A stretch of 64,000 bases of DNA, taken from NCBI RefSeq assembly GCF_947500255.1, contig NZ_CANMRL010000003.1, forward strand, positions 248,001-312,000, in the 5' to 3' direction. The stretch comes from an uncultured Psychroserpens sp. GTDB taxonomy: Bacteria > Bacteroidota > Bacteroidia > Flavobacteriales > Flavobacteriaceae. Made by a program: the position numbers and the translations under genes. Positions 1-8,324 of this stretch are shown piece by piece (position 1 is the first letter of the stretch; every line of letters begins with the position of its first letter). The notes beneath the pieces are model-generated. The model saw nothing but the letters and a program-made list of their open reading frames with translations. It was not told the DNA's origin and did no database searches.

Positions 1-795
1 AAAGCTGCAAATAGTTGTGGTGAATCATCTTATTCAGCAACAAGAAACTTTACAACCGCCGACGTGGCATGTACAAATTATAATTCTTCGGAAAACAATT
101 TGAACATTCCAGGTGCTGGTAATGCAGTACATGTTATTACATCTACTCTAAACATTACTGATGATATTACAATTTCGGATGTAAATATGACTATAAATAT
201 TTCACATACTTGGGCTGGAGACATAGAGTTAGTATTAACTTCTCCAAATGGCACATCTGTAACATTATTAGCAAATAGTACCTGTGATGATGGCACAAAT
301 GATATCAACGTTACTTTTGATGATCAGGCTGCTAGCCCAGTGTCTTGTAGTACTATTGCTCCTGCAGTAGGTGGTACTGTTCAGCCAGCAGAAGTGTTAT
401 CTGCCTTTAATAATGAAAGTACCTTGGGTGATTGGGTTCTAACAATTACAGATGGCTTTCCTACTGAAGATGGTGGTACATTCTTAAACTTTGATCTCGA
501 GATTTGCGGTACAACAACATTAAGTGTTGAAGACGCTAATCTATCAGATTCTCTAGCGATATGGCCTAATCCAGCTAAAGACGAATTAAATGTTTCTTTT
601 AGTACACAAAACAATAAAGATGTTAATATTAAAATATATGACTTGAGAGGTCGTGTTATAAATCAACTTACCTACACAAACAATGGAGGATTATTTAATC
701 AACGCTTACACTTTGGGACTCTAGAAAGTGCCGTTTATATTTTGAGCATTGAAAATGATGGTCAAATCATAAATAAACGCATTATTATAGAATAG
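1..795 (+). CDS. C-terminal part of a T9SS-secreted protein with P-domain (5' end outside window)
   Basis: The reading frame is open from base 1, so this is the 3' end of a longer gene. The first ~20 codons resemble the end of a fibronectin type III repeat. Next comes a proprotein-convertase P-domain-like beta sandwich (HTWAGDIELVLTSPNG is typical), and the last ~75 residues form a type IX secretion sorting tail (IWPNPAKDELNVSF, ending in KRIIIE). This layout is common in secreted flavobacterial metalloproteases, but the catalytic part is not in the window, so peptidase activity is inference. The tail predicts export through the outer membrane. A strong terminator follows. Confidence 0.8.
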   Translation, partial: KAANSCGESSYSATRNFTTADVACTNYNSSENNLNIPGAGNAVHVITSTLNITDDITISDVNMTINISHTWAGDIELVLTSPNGTSVTLLANSTCDDGTNDINVTFDDQAASPVSCSTIAPAVGGTVQPAEVLSAFNNESTLGDWVLTITDGFPTEDGGTFLNFDLEICGTTTLSVEDANLSDSLAIWPNPAKDELNVSFSTQNNKDVNIKIYDLRGRVINQLTYTNNGGLFNQRLHFGTLESAVYILSIENDGQIINKRIIIE

Positions 796-827
796 TAATA
801 CTGCACATATTAAATAATTAATTCATG

Positions 828-857
828 AAAAAGGAACCAGACTTGGTTCCTTTTTTA
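828..857. terminator. bidirectional rho-independent terminator
   Basis: Nine-base perfect stem AAGGAACCA / TGGTTCCTT (831-839 with 844-852) and a GACT loop. It is flanked by A's on the left and T's on the right, so it can end both the secreted-protein gene on + and purC on -. Confidence 0.85.
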
Positions 858-868
858 ATTTGAATACC

Positions 869-1828
869 TTAAGACTTGAGATAATTGAGAACATTAGTCT
901 CTATCCTACTTTGAATATCAGATACATCAGCTTTAACGAATTTTTCACCCATGATATTCTCATAAAGCTCAATATAACGTTCACTAACAGTTTCGATATA
1001 TGCATCGCTCATTTCAGGAACGGTTTGTCCTTCAAGGCCTTGAAAATTATTTGAGATCAACCATTGACGCACAAATTCTTTAGACAGCTGTTTTTGTGCT
1101 TCATTGTTGTCTTGACGTTCTTGGTAACCATCGGCATAAAAATAACGCGACGAATCTGGCGTATGGATTTCATCGATAAGTACTATTTTGCCCTCTTTTG
1201 TTTTACCAAACTCGTATTTGGTATCTACCAAGATTAGCCCTCTTGACGCAGCTATTTCTGTACCACGTTGGAATAATTTACGCGTATAATCCTCAAGTAC
1301 CACATAATCTTTTTCGGAAACGATGCCTCGTTTTAAAATATCTTCACGAGAGATATCTTCGTCGTGATCTCCCATTTCTGCTTTAGTAGCTGGTGTGATA
1401 ATAGGTTCTGGGAATTTATCATTTTCTTTCATGCCTTCTGGCATTTCTACGCCACACAATATGCGTCGTCCAGCTTTATACTCACGAGCTGCATGACCAG
1501 ACATATAACCTCTAATCACCATTTCTACTTTAAAAGGTTCGCATAAATGTCCGACAGCTACATTAGGATCTGGAGTCGCTGTTAACCAATTAGGCACCAA
1601 GTCTTCTGTTGCTTTCATCATGCTTGTAGCAATCTGATTGAGGATTTGCCCTTTATATGGAATTCCTTTGGGCATAACCACATCAAAAGCCGATAAACGA
1701 TCGGTCGCGATCATGACAAGTTCTTCATCATTGATATTATAAACTTCTCTTACTTTCCCTTTATAGACACTTTTTTGGTTGGGAAAATTGAAATTTGATG
1801 CTGTTATAGTATGGTTCTGATTTGCCAC
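869..1828 (-). CDS. purC: phosphoribosylaminoimidazole-succinocarboxamide synthase (SAICAR synthetase)
   Basis: Joins aspartate to CAIR using ATP in de novo purine synthesis; cytosolic. The 319-residue length suits the longer SAICAR synthetases. Visible signatures are the N-terminal nucleotide loop [17 protein letters not shown], the substrate segment [13 protein letters not shown] and the LVDTKYEFG / [10 protein letters not shown] block near residues 200-230. The start ATG at 1828 sits about 20 residues before the first conserved strand and is the natural choice. The gene stands alone on the - strand between two structured elements: the bidirectional terminator downstream and the Flavo-1-like RNA upstream. 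Confidence 0.95.
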   Translation of the reverse strand: MANQNHTITASNFNFPNQKSVYKGKVREVYNINDEELVMIATDRLSAFDVVMPKGIPYKGQILNQIATSMMKATEDLVPNWLTATPDPNVAVGHLCEPFKVEMVIRGYMSGHAAREYKAGRRILCGVEMPEGMKENDKFPEPIITPATKAEMGDHDEDISREDILKRGIVSEKDYVVLEDYTRKLFQRGTEIAASRGLILVDTKYEFGKTKEGKIVLIDEIHTPDSSRYFYADGYQERQDNNEAQKQLSKEFVRQWLISNNFQGLEGQTVPEMSDAYIETVSERYIELYENIMGEKFVKADVSDIQSRIETNVLNYLKS

Positions 1829-1861
1829 GAATGAACAATTTGTATTTATTATTACTTAAAT

Positions 1862-1935
1862 CCTAGCCCAGATTGAGGCATTTGTTGAAGCTCCTCGCAG
1901 AGAGCGACTGCCGAAAGCTGGAATAGCTTCTTATT
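1862..1935 (+). ncRNA. Flavo-1-like structured RNA (candidate)
   Basis: The intergenic segment between phoH and purC matches, from memory, the pattern of the flavobacterial Flavo-1 motif: TAGCCC-GATTG near the 5' side, a variable hairpin, then GCCGAAAGCTGGAATAGCT near the 3' side. Pairings seen in the sequence nest consistently: AGC 1865-1867 with GCT 1926-1928, CCAG 1868-1871 with CTGG 1918-1921, GGCA 1877-1880 with TGCC 1909-1912, and GCTC 1890-1893 with GAGC 1902-1905. Function is unknown. The strand is set by that consensus, opposite to both flanking genes. Confidence 0.55.
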
Positions 1936-1941
1936 AAAAAA

Positions 1942-2895
1942 TTAATCTCTATTTTCTATACTCTTATAAGCTGCAATGACCTTCTTCACCAATTTATGAC
2001 GAATCACATCCTTATCATCTAAGTAGATCATACCAATACCATCTACATTTTTAAGAACAAGCAAGGCTTCTTTTAATCCAGAAATAGTACGACGTGGTAA
2101 ATCAACCTGACCTGGATCTCCTGTAAGCAAGAACTTTGCATTTTTCCCCATACGTGTTAAAAACATTTTCATTTGTGCATGTGTCGTATTTTGACCTTCA
2201 TCTAAAATCACAAAAGCATTGTCTAATGTTCGTCCACGCATAAATGCCAAAGGAGCAATTTGAATCGTTCCATTTTCAATGAAACTAGCCAATTTCTCAG
2301 CAGGAATCATATCGCGAAGCGCATCATATAAAGGTTGCATATAAGGATCTAACTTTTCTTTTAAATCACCTGGAAGAAATCCTAAATTCTCACCTGCTTC
2401 AACTGCAGGACGCGTTAAAATAATACGTTTAACTTCTTTAGCTTTTAACGCACGAACCGCTAAGGCTACTCCTGTGTAGGTTTTACCTGTTCCTGCTGGA
2501 CCTATAGCAAAAACCATATCATTTTTACGCATACTCTCAACCAACTTGCGTTGGTTTACGGTTTGCGCTTTTATAATCTTTCCGTTAACGCCATGGACTA
2601 TAGTTTCACCGCTTTGCTCTGAGGTTGTATAATCATCACTACTCTGACTTGTCAACACACGTTCAATAACATTTTCATCTATTTTATTATACTTTCCAAA
2701 ATGTTGCATAAGCATATTCATACGACGATCAAATTCTTCAAGTAAATCTTCGTCGCCATAAGCTTTTATTTTGTTGCCTCTAGCAACAATTTTAAGTTTA
2801 GGAAAGTATTTTTTGAGTAGTACGATGTTGGCATTTTGAGCTCCAAAAAATTCTTTGGGTGTAATTTCTTCTAGTTCTAAAATAAGTTCGTTCAA
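1942..2895 (-). CDS. phoH: PhoH-like ATPase
   Basis: Cytosolic P-loop ATPase of the PhoH family, thought to act in RNA metabolism or phosphate-linked stress. Walker A is GPAGTGKT at residues 132-139 and Walker B is FVILDEGQNT around residue 230. The RPAVEAGE and TGDPGQVDLP segments are characteristic of the family. The ~110 residues before the P-loop are the usual KH-like N-terminal part. At 317 residues it is full length. It is divergent from the SAM hydroxide adenosyltransferase gene across a ~210-base spacer. Confidence 0.93.
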   Translation of the reverse strand: MNELILELEEITPKEFFGAQNANIVLLKKYFPKLKIVARGNKIKAYGDEDLLEEFDRRMNMLMQHFGKYNKIDENVIERVLTSQSSDDYTTSEQSGETIVHGVNGKIIKAQTVNQRKLVESMRKNDMVFAIGPAGTGKTYTGVALAVRALKAKEVKRIILTRPAVEAGENLGFLPGDLKEKLDPYMQPLYDALRDMIPAEKLASFIENGTIQIAPLAFMRGRTLDNAFVILDEGQNTTHAQMKMFLTRMGKNAKFLLTGDPGQVDLPRRTISGLKEALLVLKNVDGIGMIYLDDKDVIRHKLVKKVIAAYKSIENRD

Positions 2896-3105
2896 AAGCG
2901 ATGGGAATTATAAATTAATCTGTTTTGTTTTATTAGTTTTGTGATGAGACAAAATGAGCTTCATTTTAATATCATCTAAATCAAAAATAATTAAACTATT
3001 TTATTCTGTAGGTTTCCCTAAGGTTAAAATATGATTAGTTTTTAACAGTTTTGTTTAAGGTAAAAAAAAGAAAAACATCAATTAAACTTTATTTGTAGCT
3101 AACCT

Positions 3106-3942
3106 ATGGCAATCATCACATTAACAACCGATTTTGGCGAAAAAGATCACTTTGCTGGTGCCATTAAAGGTGCTATTTATAGTGAATTGCCTAATGTGAG
3201 AATTGTTGATATCTCACATTCGGTAGCGCCATTTAATGTAGCTGAAGCGGCTTATATTATTCAGAATGCATATAGCAGTTTTCCTAAAGGCACCATTCAT
3301 ATGATTGGTATTGACTCTGAACTCAATCCTGAAAATAAACATATAGCTGTAAAATTAGACGATCACTATTTCATTTGTGCCAATAATGGTATTATGAGTA
3401 TGATTTGCTCAGAAATTGCGCCGCAAAAAATTGTTGAAATAAATATACATGATCGTGTAGCCACCAGTTTTCCTGTTTTGGATGTGTTTGTGAATGTAGC
3501 ATGCCATATTGCTCGTGGTGGCACATTAGAAGTCATTGGAAAACTAATCGATACAATTAAACCCATTAAAAATTTGATTCCGTTCGTTAATGATGAAAAG
3601 AATCAAATTATTGGAAATGTTATTTATATTGACAACTACGGAAATGTAATCACCAACATCAAACGTCAATTTTTTGAAGGTGTACAAAAAACTCGTGCTT
3701 ATGAAATTTCGGCACGTAGTTATAAGTTCAAAAAAATATATGACAAATATAGCGATGCCATTAATTTTGAAATTCCTGAAGATAAGCGTTACGATGCTGG
3801 CAAAGGCTTAGTTGTATTTAATTCGTCTGGTTATTTAGAAATTGCAGTTTACAAAAGTGATAATGCTACTGTTGGTAGTGCGTCAAGTCTTATGGGACTT
3901 AAAGTCATGGATACAGTTACTATTAATTTTTCAAAAACTTAA
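3106..3942 (+). CDS. SAM hydroxide adenosyltransferase (DUF62 family)
   Basis: Members of this family hydrolyse S-adenosylmethionine to adenosine and methionine and are relatives of fluorinase. The N-terminus TLTTDFGEKDHFAGAIKG is diagnostic, with DISHSVAPFNVAEAA and the C-terminal IDNYGNVITNI segment. Its 278 residues match the family. It opens a tightly packed + strand run (3 bases to the ABM gene, then the GldM-like, membrane, gldF and gldG genes). From memory, this neighbourhood before gldF/gldG and dnaN is common in Flavobacteriaceae. The physiological role is uncertain. Confidence 0.9.
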   Translation: MAIITLTTDFGEKDHFAGAIKGAIYSELPNVRIVDISHSVAPFNVAEAAYIIQNAYSSFPKGTIHMIGIDSELNPENKHIAVKLDDHYFICANNGIMSMICSEIAPQKIVEINIHDRVATSFPVLDVFVNVACHIARGGTLEVIGKLIDTIKPIKNLIPFVNDEKNQIIGNVIYIDNYGNVITNIKRQFFEGVQKTRAYEISARSYKFKKIYDKYSDAINFEIPEDKRYDAGKGLVVFNSSGYLEIAVYKSDNATVGSASSLMGLKVMDTVTINFSKT

Positions 3943-3945
3943 GCT

Positions 3946-4242
3946 ATGTTTGTACGTATTGTAAAAATGAGCTTTGATGCTTCTAAAATTGAAGAATTCC
4001 TTTCAAATTTTGAAGATAATAAGCATCATATTAGAGCTTTTGATGGTTGTAAATTTTTAGAACTCTATCGTGACAAACACAATACAAACGTCTTTTTTAC
4101 GTATAGTTATTGGCAAACCGAAGCCGATTTAGAGAATTACAGACATTCTAACTTGTTTAAAAGTGTTTGGGCAAAAACCAAACCTTTGTTCAATGCTAAG
4201 CCTGAAGCTTGGAGTGTAGATAAGTTGGAATCACTCGAATAA
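3946..4242 (+). CDS. antibiotic biosynthesis monooxygenase (ABM)-fold protein
   Basis: A 98-residue ferredoxin-like-fold protein. The pattern FVRIVKMSFDASKIEEFLSN, then a central helix, then YSYWQTEADLENYRHS and a terminal FKSVW..TKPLF block is typical of small ABM/quinol monooxygenase-like dimers. No substrate can be inferred. It starts three bases after the preceding stop and so is almost certainly co-transcribed with the SAM hydroxide adenosyltransferase. Confidence 0.75.
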   Translation: MFVRIVKMSFDASKIEEFLSNFEDNKHHIRAFDGCKFLELYRDKHNTNVFFTYSYWQTEADLENYRHSNLFKSVWAKTKPLFNAKPEAWSVDKLESLE

Positions 4243-4252
4243 ACCATCAATT

Positions 4253-4888
4253 ATGACCAAATTCTTGTTCTTATTATTAGTTGTACAAATAACGTTTGCC
4301 CAAGAAGTGTCATTAGAAATGTCGTTGCAAAATATAGTTGTTAAAGGTATTTATAACCCGGTTGAAGTCATTATTGAAGACACAAAATGTACAGATGTTA
4401 TTATTAAAAGTGATGATGCTAAACTAATACAAAGTGAGATTAACCCTTGTAGTTATAATCTAATCACCAACACTGACCATAGAGAACTAACCATTAGCTT
4501 TTTCAAGAAAAAACAAAAAGACACTGTCTTTGTTACTAAAAGAACATATCGGGTTATTGATTTTCCCGACCCTATTCCTACTCTGGCAGGTATAGAAGAA
4601 GGCGAGGTTTCCGAAGAAAAATTTAAAAAGTATTTTAGTATTGGTAAATTTGGTGCCTATAGTGAATATGCTTGCATAGATTTTAACATCACATCCTATA
4701 CAATGATGGTTGTTAGGGACACAACTTCTATTGGAATTTCAAAAAACGTTGGCAATAGAGCTTCCGAGGAGACAAAAAAATTAATCGCATTAGTAAAATC
4801 TGGAGATCAAGTGTATATTACCAATTTAGAATGCAAGGTACTTGACCAAGTAAGGCGATTAGATGAAATTAGATTTGATATTAAATAG
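4253..4888 (+). CDS. exported GldM C-terminal-domain-like protein
   Basis: Has a cleavable signal peptide (residues 1-16, ending TFAQ). The rest reads like the C-terminal half of the gliding/T9SS protein GldM: a YNPVEVII strand, then FRV-like RVIDFPDPIPTLAGIEEGEVS, then an IDFNITSYTMMV block, and the end ALVKSGDQVYITNLECKV with DEIRFDIK. It lacks the transmembrane helix and the first domains of true GldM (about 500 residues). It lies in the gldF/gldG operon, so a role in gliding or type IX secretion is plausible. That is inference from domain similarity and position. Confidence 0.7.
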   Translation: MTKFLFLLLVVQITFAQEVSLEMSLQNIVVKGIYNPVEVIIEDTKCTDVIIKSDDAKLIQSEINPCSYNLITNTDHRELTISFFKKKQKDTVFVTKRTYRVIDFPDPIPTLAGIEEGEVSEEKFKKYFSIGKFGAYSEYACIDFNITSYTMMVVRDTTSIGISKNVGNRASEETKKLIALVKSGDQVYITNLECKVLDQVRRLDEIRFDIK

Positions 4889-4894
4889 CTAAAT

Positions 4895-5305
4895 ATGTTT
4901 GGAAGATTTCATCTTTTTTTTGGCATTATAATCGTTATCATTTTTTTATTGACGGGACAATATATGCACCATAAATATGACCACTTAAAAGATATGGAAC
5001 TTATGAATAGAGCTTTATTTAGGGCTGGACACCTCTATATTTTATTATTTGGTTTGATTAATGTTGCTCTTGGTGCTTATATAAAACCTCGAAAACATAA
5101 ATTATTAAACAAAGTACAATCATTTGGTTCTGTGTCAATTATCATAGCTAGTTGCTTAGTTATTTATGCATTTTTCACAGAACTCCCAACCGAAGATATC
5201 GAAAGACCACTCACTCGCCTGAGTCTTTATATAGTATTTTTTGGTGTAACTATACATGGTTTAATATCTTTGATGAAAAATAATCTAGAAAACCCTAACA
5301 ACTAA
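4895..5305 (+). CDS. small four-helix membrane protein, function unknown
   Basis: 136 residues with about four hydrophobic segments (roughly 4-22, 45-63, 76-96 and 108-128) linked by charged loops. An HHKYDH stretch follows the first helix. I do not recognise a named family. It is six bases downstream of the GldM-like gene and two bases upstream of gldF, so it belongs to the same transcription unit. Confidence 0.7.
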   Translation: MFGRFHLFFGIIIVIIFLLTGQYMHHKYDHLKDMELMNRALFRAGHLYILLFGLINVALGAYIKPRKHKLLNKVQSFGSVSIIIASCLVIYAFFTELPTEDIERPLTRLSLYIVFFGVTIHGLISLMKNNLENPNN

Positions 5306-5307
5306 TA

Positions 5308-6036
5308 ATGCTCGCCATACTAAAAAAAGAAATAAACACCTTCTTCGCCTCTCCAATTGGATACTTAGTTATTGCTGTATTTTTATTACTTAACGGCTTG
5401 TTTTTGTGGCTGTTTAAAGGCGAATTTAATGTTCTTGATAATGGCTTTGCCGATTTATCAACTTTCTTTTTATTAGCGCCATGGATTCTCATATTTCTAG
5501 TTCCAGCTGTAACGATGCGTAGTTTTGCAGATGAAAAGAAACAAGGTACTTTGGAGTTATTACTCACTAAGCCTATTAGTCATCTCAATATCGTTTTTGG
5601 AAAATATCTTGGTGCTTTTGTATTAATTATTATTGCTTTAATCCCAACGTTATTATATGTCTATACCATTTCTAAGCTTGGAAATCCGGAAGGCAACTTA
5701 GATGTTGGTAGTGTGATGGGATCGTATTTCGGATTGCTCTTTCTGGTTGCTGCTTACACTGCTATTGGCGTATTTGCTTCTAGCTTGACCGACAATCAAA
5801 TCGTAGCCTTTATCACTGCTGTATTTATTTGCTTCTTTTTCTATTTTGGTTTTGAGGGCTTATCAAATTACAACCTTTTTGGAGACACCCTATATATTGA
5901 AAAATTAGGAATGGAGTCTCATTTTAAAAGTATGAGTCGAGGTGTTTTAGATACTAGAGACATCATTTATTTTTTAAGTGTTACGGCTTTATTTATTGTG
6001 CTTACTAAACTAAATATTAAACGCGCAAACAAATGA
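5308..6036 (+). CDS. gldF: gliding motility ABC transporter permease GldF
   Basis: Inner-membrane permease of the GldA-GldF-GldG ABC transporter linked to flavobacterial gliding. It shows the ABC-2 permease start MLAILKKEINTFFASPIGY, the segment SFADEKKQGTLELLLTKPIS and six hydrophobic helices. At 242 residues it is full length. The ATPase partner GldA is not in the window, which is usual. Its stop overlaps the next gene's ATG by four bases (ATGA), indicating translational coupling. Confidence 0.92.
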   Translation: MLAILKKEINTFFASPIGYLVIAVFLLLNGLFLWLFKGEFNVLDNGFADLSTFFLLAPWILIFLVPAVTMRSFADEKKQGTLELLLTKPISHLNIVFGKYLGAFVLIIIALIPTLLYVYTISKLGNPEGNLDVGSVMGSYFGLLFLVAAYTAIGVFASSLTDNQIVAFITAVFICFFFYFGFEGLSNYNLFGDTLYIEKLGMESHFKSMSRGVLDTRDIIYFLSVTALFIVLTKLNIKRANK

Positions 6037-6527
6037 TTATTACAGCTCCTTTAGTCATTATGATGTGCATTGTTTTTGTGCTGATTTTTCTGTTTGTAAA
6101 AACAATAGATCGTCGCAAATGGCTTACCGTTTTAGTGAGTTTGGCTATTACACCTTTCGCTTATTTCTATGCTGTATACCCGATGGTCAATATTTTTAGT
6201 AACTATCACCATCAAAAATATTTTTCTTCGGAATTATGGATTGAGAAACCTGCATTACGTTATGAATTATCTGATGATATGATTACTTCGGAAATTTTAA
6301 TCGGACAGCCAAAAAGCGACATTGAATCCCTTTTGGGAACTTATGAATGGCTATCATGGGACGAGGCTCAAAAAGACCATGATTCTAACAGATGGAACTA
6401 TAGTTTGGGTATTGAACCTGGAGCTTTTAATACTGAAAAAGAATGTGTTGAAATTGTTTTTAAAAACGATAAAGTTATTGCGATATCAACATATAAAGAA
6501 GAGATAAAATTTGATGCTAAAGACTAA
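6033..6527 (+). CDS. membrane-anchored protein of unknown function between gldF and gldG
   Basis: 164 residues with two N-terminal hydrophobic helices (about 2-23 and 32-52) and a soluble C-terminal domain. The segment ILIGQPKSDIESLLGTYEW followed by a strand-rich end (CVEIVFKNDKVIAIS) resembles SmpA/BamE-like or outer-membrane assembly lipoprotein repeats. It overlaps gldF at its start and gldG at its end, so it is translated within the gldFG unit. gldF and gldG are normally adjacent. I cannot assign a function; a helper of the transporter or an unrelated insertion are both possible. Confidence 0.7.
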   Translation: MIITAPLVIMMCIVFVLIFLFVKTIDRRKWLTVLVSLAITPFAYFYAVYPMVNIFSNYHHQKYFSSELWIEKPALRYELSDDMITSEILIGQPKSDIESLLGTYEWLSWDEAQKDHDSNRWNYSLGIEPGAFNTEKECVEIVFKNDKVIAISTYKEEIKFDAKD

Positions 6528-8187
6528 AAAAAATATCATCACGATTGCCATCGTTTTAGTCGCAATTATTGCTGCTAATGTTATATCGAGCAAAGTCTAC
6601 AAACGTTTTGATCTAACGAAAGATAAACGTTATACCTTATCTAATGAGGCTTTACAAACTATTGAAGATGTTGATTCTCCTTTAATTATTGACGTGTTCT
6701 TGGAAGGTGATTTTCCAACAGAATTTAGACGACTACGTGACGAGACACAACAGCTACTTGAAGAGTTCACAGTTTACAATAGCAATGTCAACTTTGAGTT
6801 TATGAATCCGTTAGCCGATGAAAAAAATCGCAATCAAATTCTACAACAATTAACGCAACGTGGCTTACAACCATTTCAAATCAATATTAAAGAAAGCGGA
6901 AAAACCTCTCAAGAACTTATTATCCCTTGGGCATTAGCCAGTTATAACGAGCAAACGGTTATCATTCCGTTGATAAAAAATAAAATTGGAGCCACAGATC
7001 AGGAATTGGTCAATGGTTCAATTCAAAATTTAGAGTATGCATTTGCTGAGGCTTTTAAAAAGCTAGTCACTCCAAAGCAGAAAAAAATAGCCATTTTAAG
7101 AGGTAACGGTCAGTTAAAAGATATATATGTTGCCGATTTCCTTAAACGATTAGGAGAGCATTATTTTCTAGCACCATTTACTTTAGATAGTGTAGCCAGC
7201 AATCCTAAAAAAACCTTGCAAGACATTAGGAATTATGATCTAATTATTTCTGCAAAACCTAGTGAGGCCTTTTCCGAAGAAGAAAAATATGTGTTAGATC
7301 AATATACCATGAATGGTGGTAAAAGTCTATGGCTCACCGAGAGTATTGTTATGGATAGAGATAGTTTAAACAATAGCGCTGGAACTGCTGTCGCAATTAT
7401 GAAGGATCTCAACCTTAACGATTTCTTTTTTAAATATGGAGTACGCGTAAACCCTGTAATTGTAAATGATTTGTACTCTGCGCCTATTCCTCTAGCCATT
7501 GGTGAAGGCAATAATGCCCAGTTTCAGCCAGTACAATGGCCATACTCGCCATTAGCTGCTAGTAACCCAAATCATCCAATAACGACCAATCTGGATCCAG
7601 TAAAATTTGATTTTACGAGTCAGATAGATACACTAAAAAATACTATTGATAAAACGATTTTACTCAGAAGTTCTCAATTATCAAAAACACAAGGTGTGCC
7701 GCGAGAAATTAGTTTAGATGTGGTTACTCAAGAACCCAATCCTGAAGAGTACAAAGAACCCAATCAAACCTTAGCTGTTCTACTCGAAGGAGAGTTTAGC
7801 TCTGTGTACGATAAACGTATTAAACCGTTTAAGATTTCAGATGATAAAACCAAAAGTATCGCCACAAAGATGATCGTTATTGCCGATGGTGATGTGATTA
7901 AAAATGAGGTTATAAAAAACAGACCTCAAGAATTAGGTTTCGAATTTTTGACCAAACGCAAATTTGGAAATAAAGAGTTTCTAGAAAATGCTGTGAACTA
8001 CCTTTTGAATGATGACGGACTTATAAACATTCGCACAAAAGAGGTGAAATTGGCATTCTTAGATTCTGAAAAAATTGAAGACCAAAAATCCAAATGGCAA
8101 ATTGTAAATATTGCCTTACCTCTTGTAATATTAGGTCTTTTTGGTTTTACATTTAAATATTTTAGAAGAAAACGCTACTCTAAATAA
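6514..8187 (+). CDS. gldG: gliding motility-associated ABC transporter substrate-binding protein GldG
   Basis: Auxiliary subunit of the Gld ABC transporter. It has an N-terminal transmembrane helix (about 8-26), then the segment SNEALQTIEDVDSPLIIDVFLEGDF-like start of the ABC-transporter auxiliary domain, and a C-terminal anchor helix before FKYFRRKRYSK. The ATG at 6514 is chosen; an in-frame TTG lies directly before it at 6511. It overlaps the preceding orf by 14 bases. The length of about 557 residues fits GldG. Confidence 0.92.
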   Translation: MLKTKKNIITIAIVLVAIIAANVISSKVYKRFDLTKDKRYTLSNEALQTIEDVDSPLIIDVFLEGDFPTEFRRLRDETQQLLEEFTVYNSNVNFEFMNPLADEKNRNQILQQLTQRGLQPFQINIKESGKTSQELIIPWALASYNEQTVIIPLIKNKIGATDQELVNGSIQNLEYAFAEAFKKLVTPKQKKIAILRGNGQLKDIYVADFLKRLGEHYFLAPFTLDSVASNPKKTLQDIRNYDLIISAKPSEAFSEEEKYVLDQYTMNGGKSLWLTESIVMDRDSLNNSAGTAVAIMKDLNLNDFFFKYGVRVNPVIVNDLYSAPIPLAIGEGNNAQFQPVQWPYSPLAASNPNHPITTNLDPVKFDFTSQIDTLKNTIDKTILLRSSQLSKTQGVPREISLDVVTQEPNPEEYKEPNQTLAVLLEGEFSSVYDKRIKPFKISDDKTKSIATKMIVIADGDVIKNEVIKNRPQELGFEFLTKRKFGNKEFLENAVNYLLNDDGLINIRTKEVKLAFLDSEKIEDQKSKWQIVNIALPLVILGLFGFTFKYFRRKRYSK

Positions 8188-8268
8188 CCAAAAAACAGGT
8201 CTAAAACGCCCTTTTTCATAAGCTTTGAGTTGTTAATAAGTTTGTTTTATAAAACAATAGCTTTAAGA

Positions 8269-8276
8269 TATATTTG
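8269..8276 (+). promoter_or_regulatory. Bacteroidota -7 promoter box for dnaN
   Basis: TATATTTG matches the TAnnTTTG consensus exactly and lies 48 bases before the dnaN ATG. A TTG at 8242-8244 could be the -33 element, although the 24-base spacing is somewhat long. Confidence 0.5.
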
Positions 8277-8324
8277 TATTGCACAATTTGTTGTGATAAT
8301 TTTGTAAAAATTTTAGAAGAACGT

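Noticed and set aside
1198-1546. Open frames on + inside purC
   Set aside because: They are antisense to a clear purC, lack recognisable domains and have unlikely composition.
3046-3105. Promoter box TTTATTTG before the SAM hydroxide adenosyltransferase
   Set aside because: It misses the conserved TA of TAnnTTTG at the first two bases, so I did not list it as a feature.
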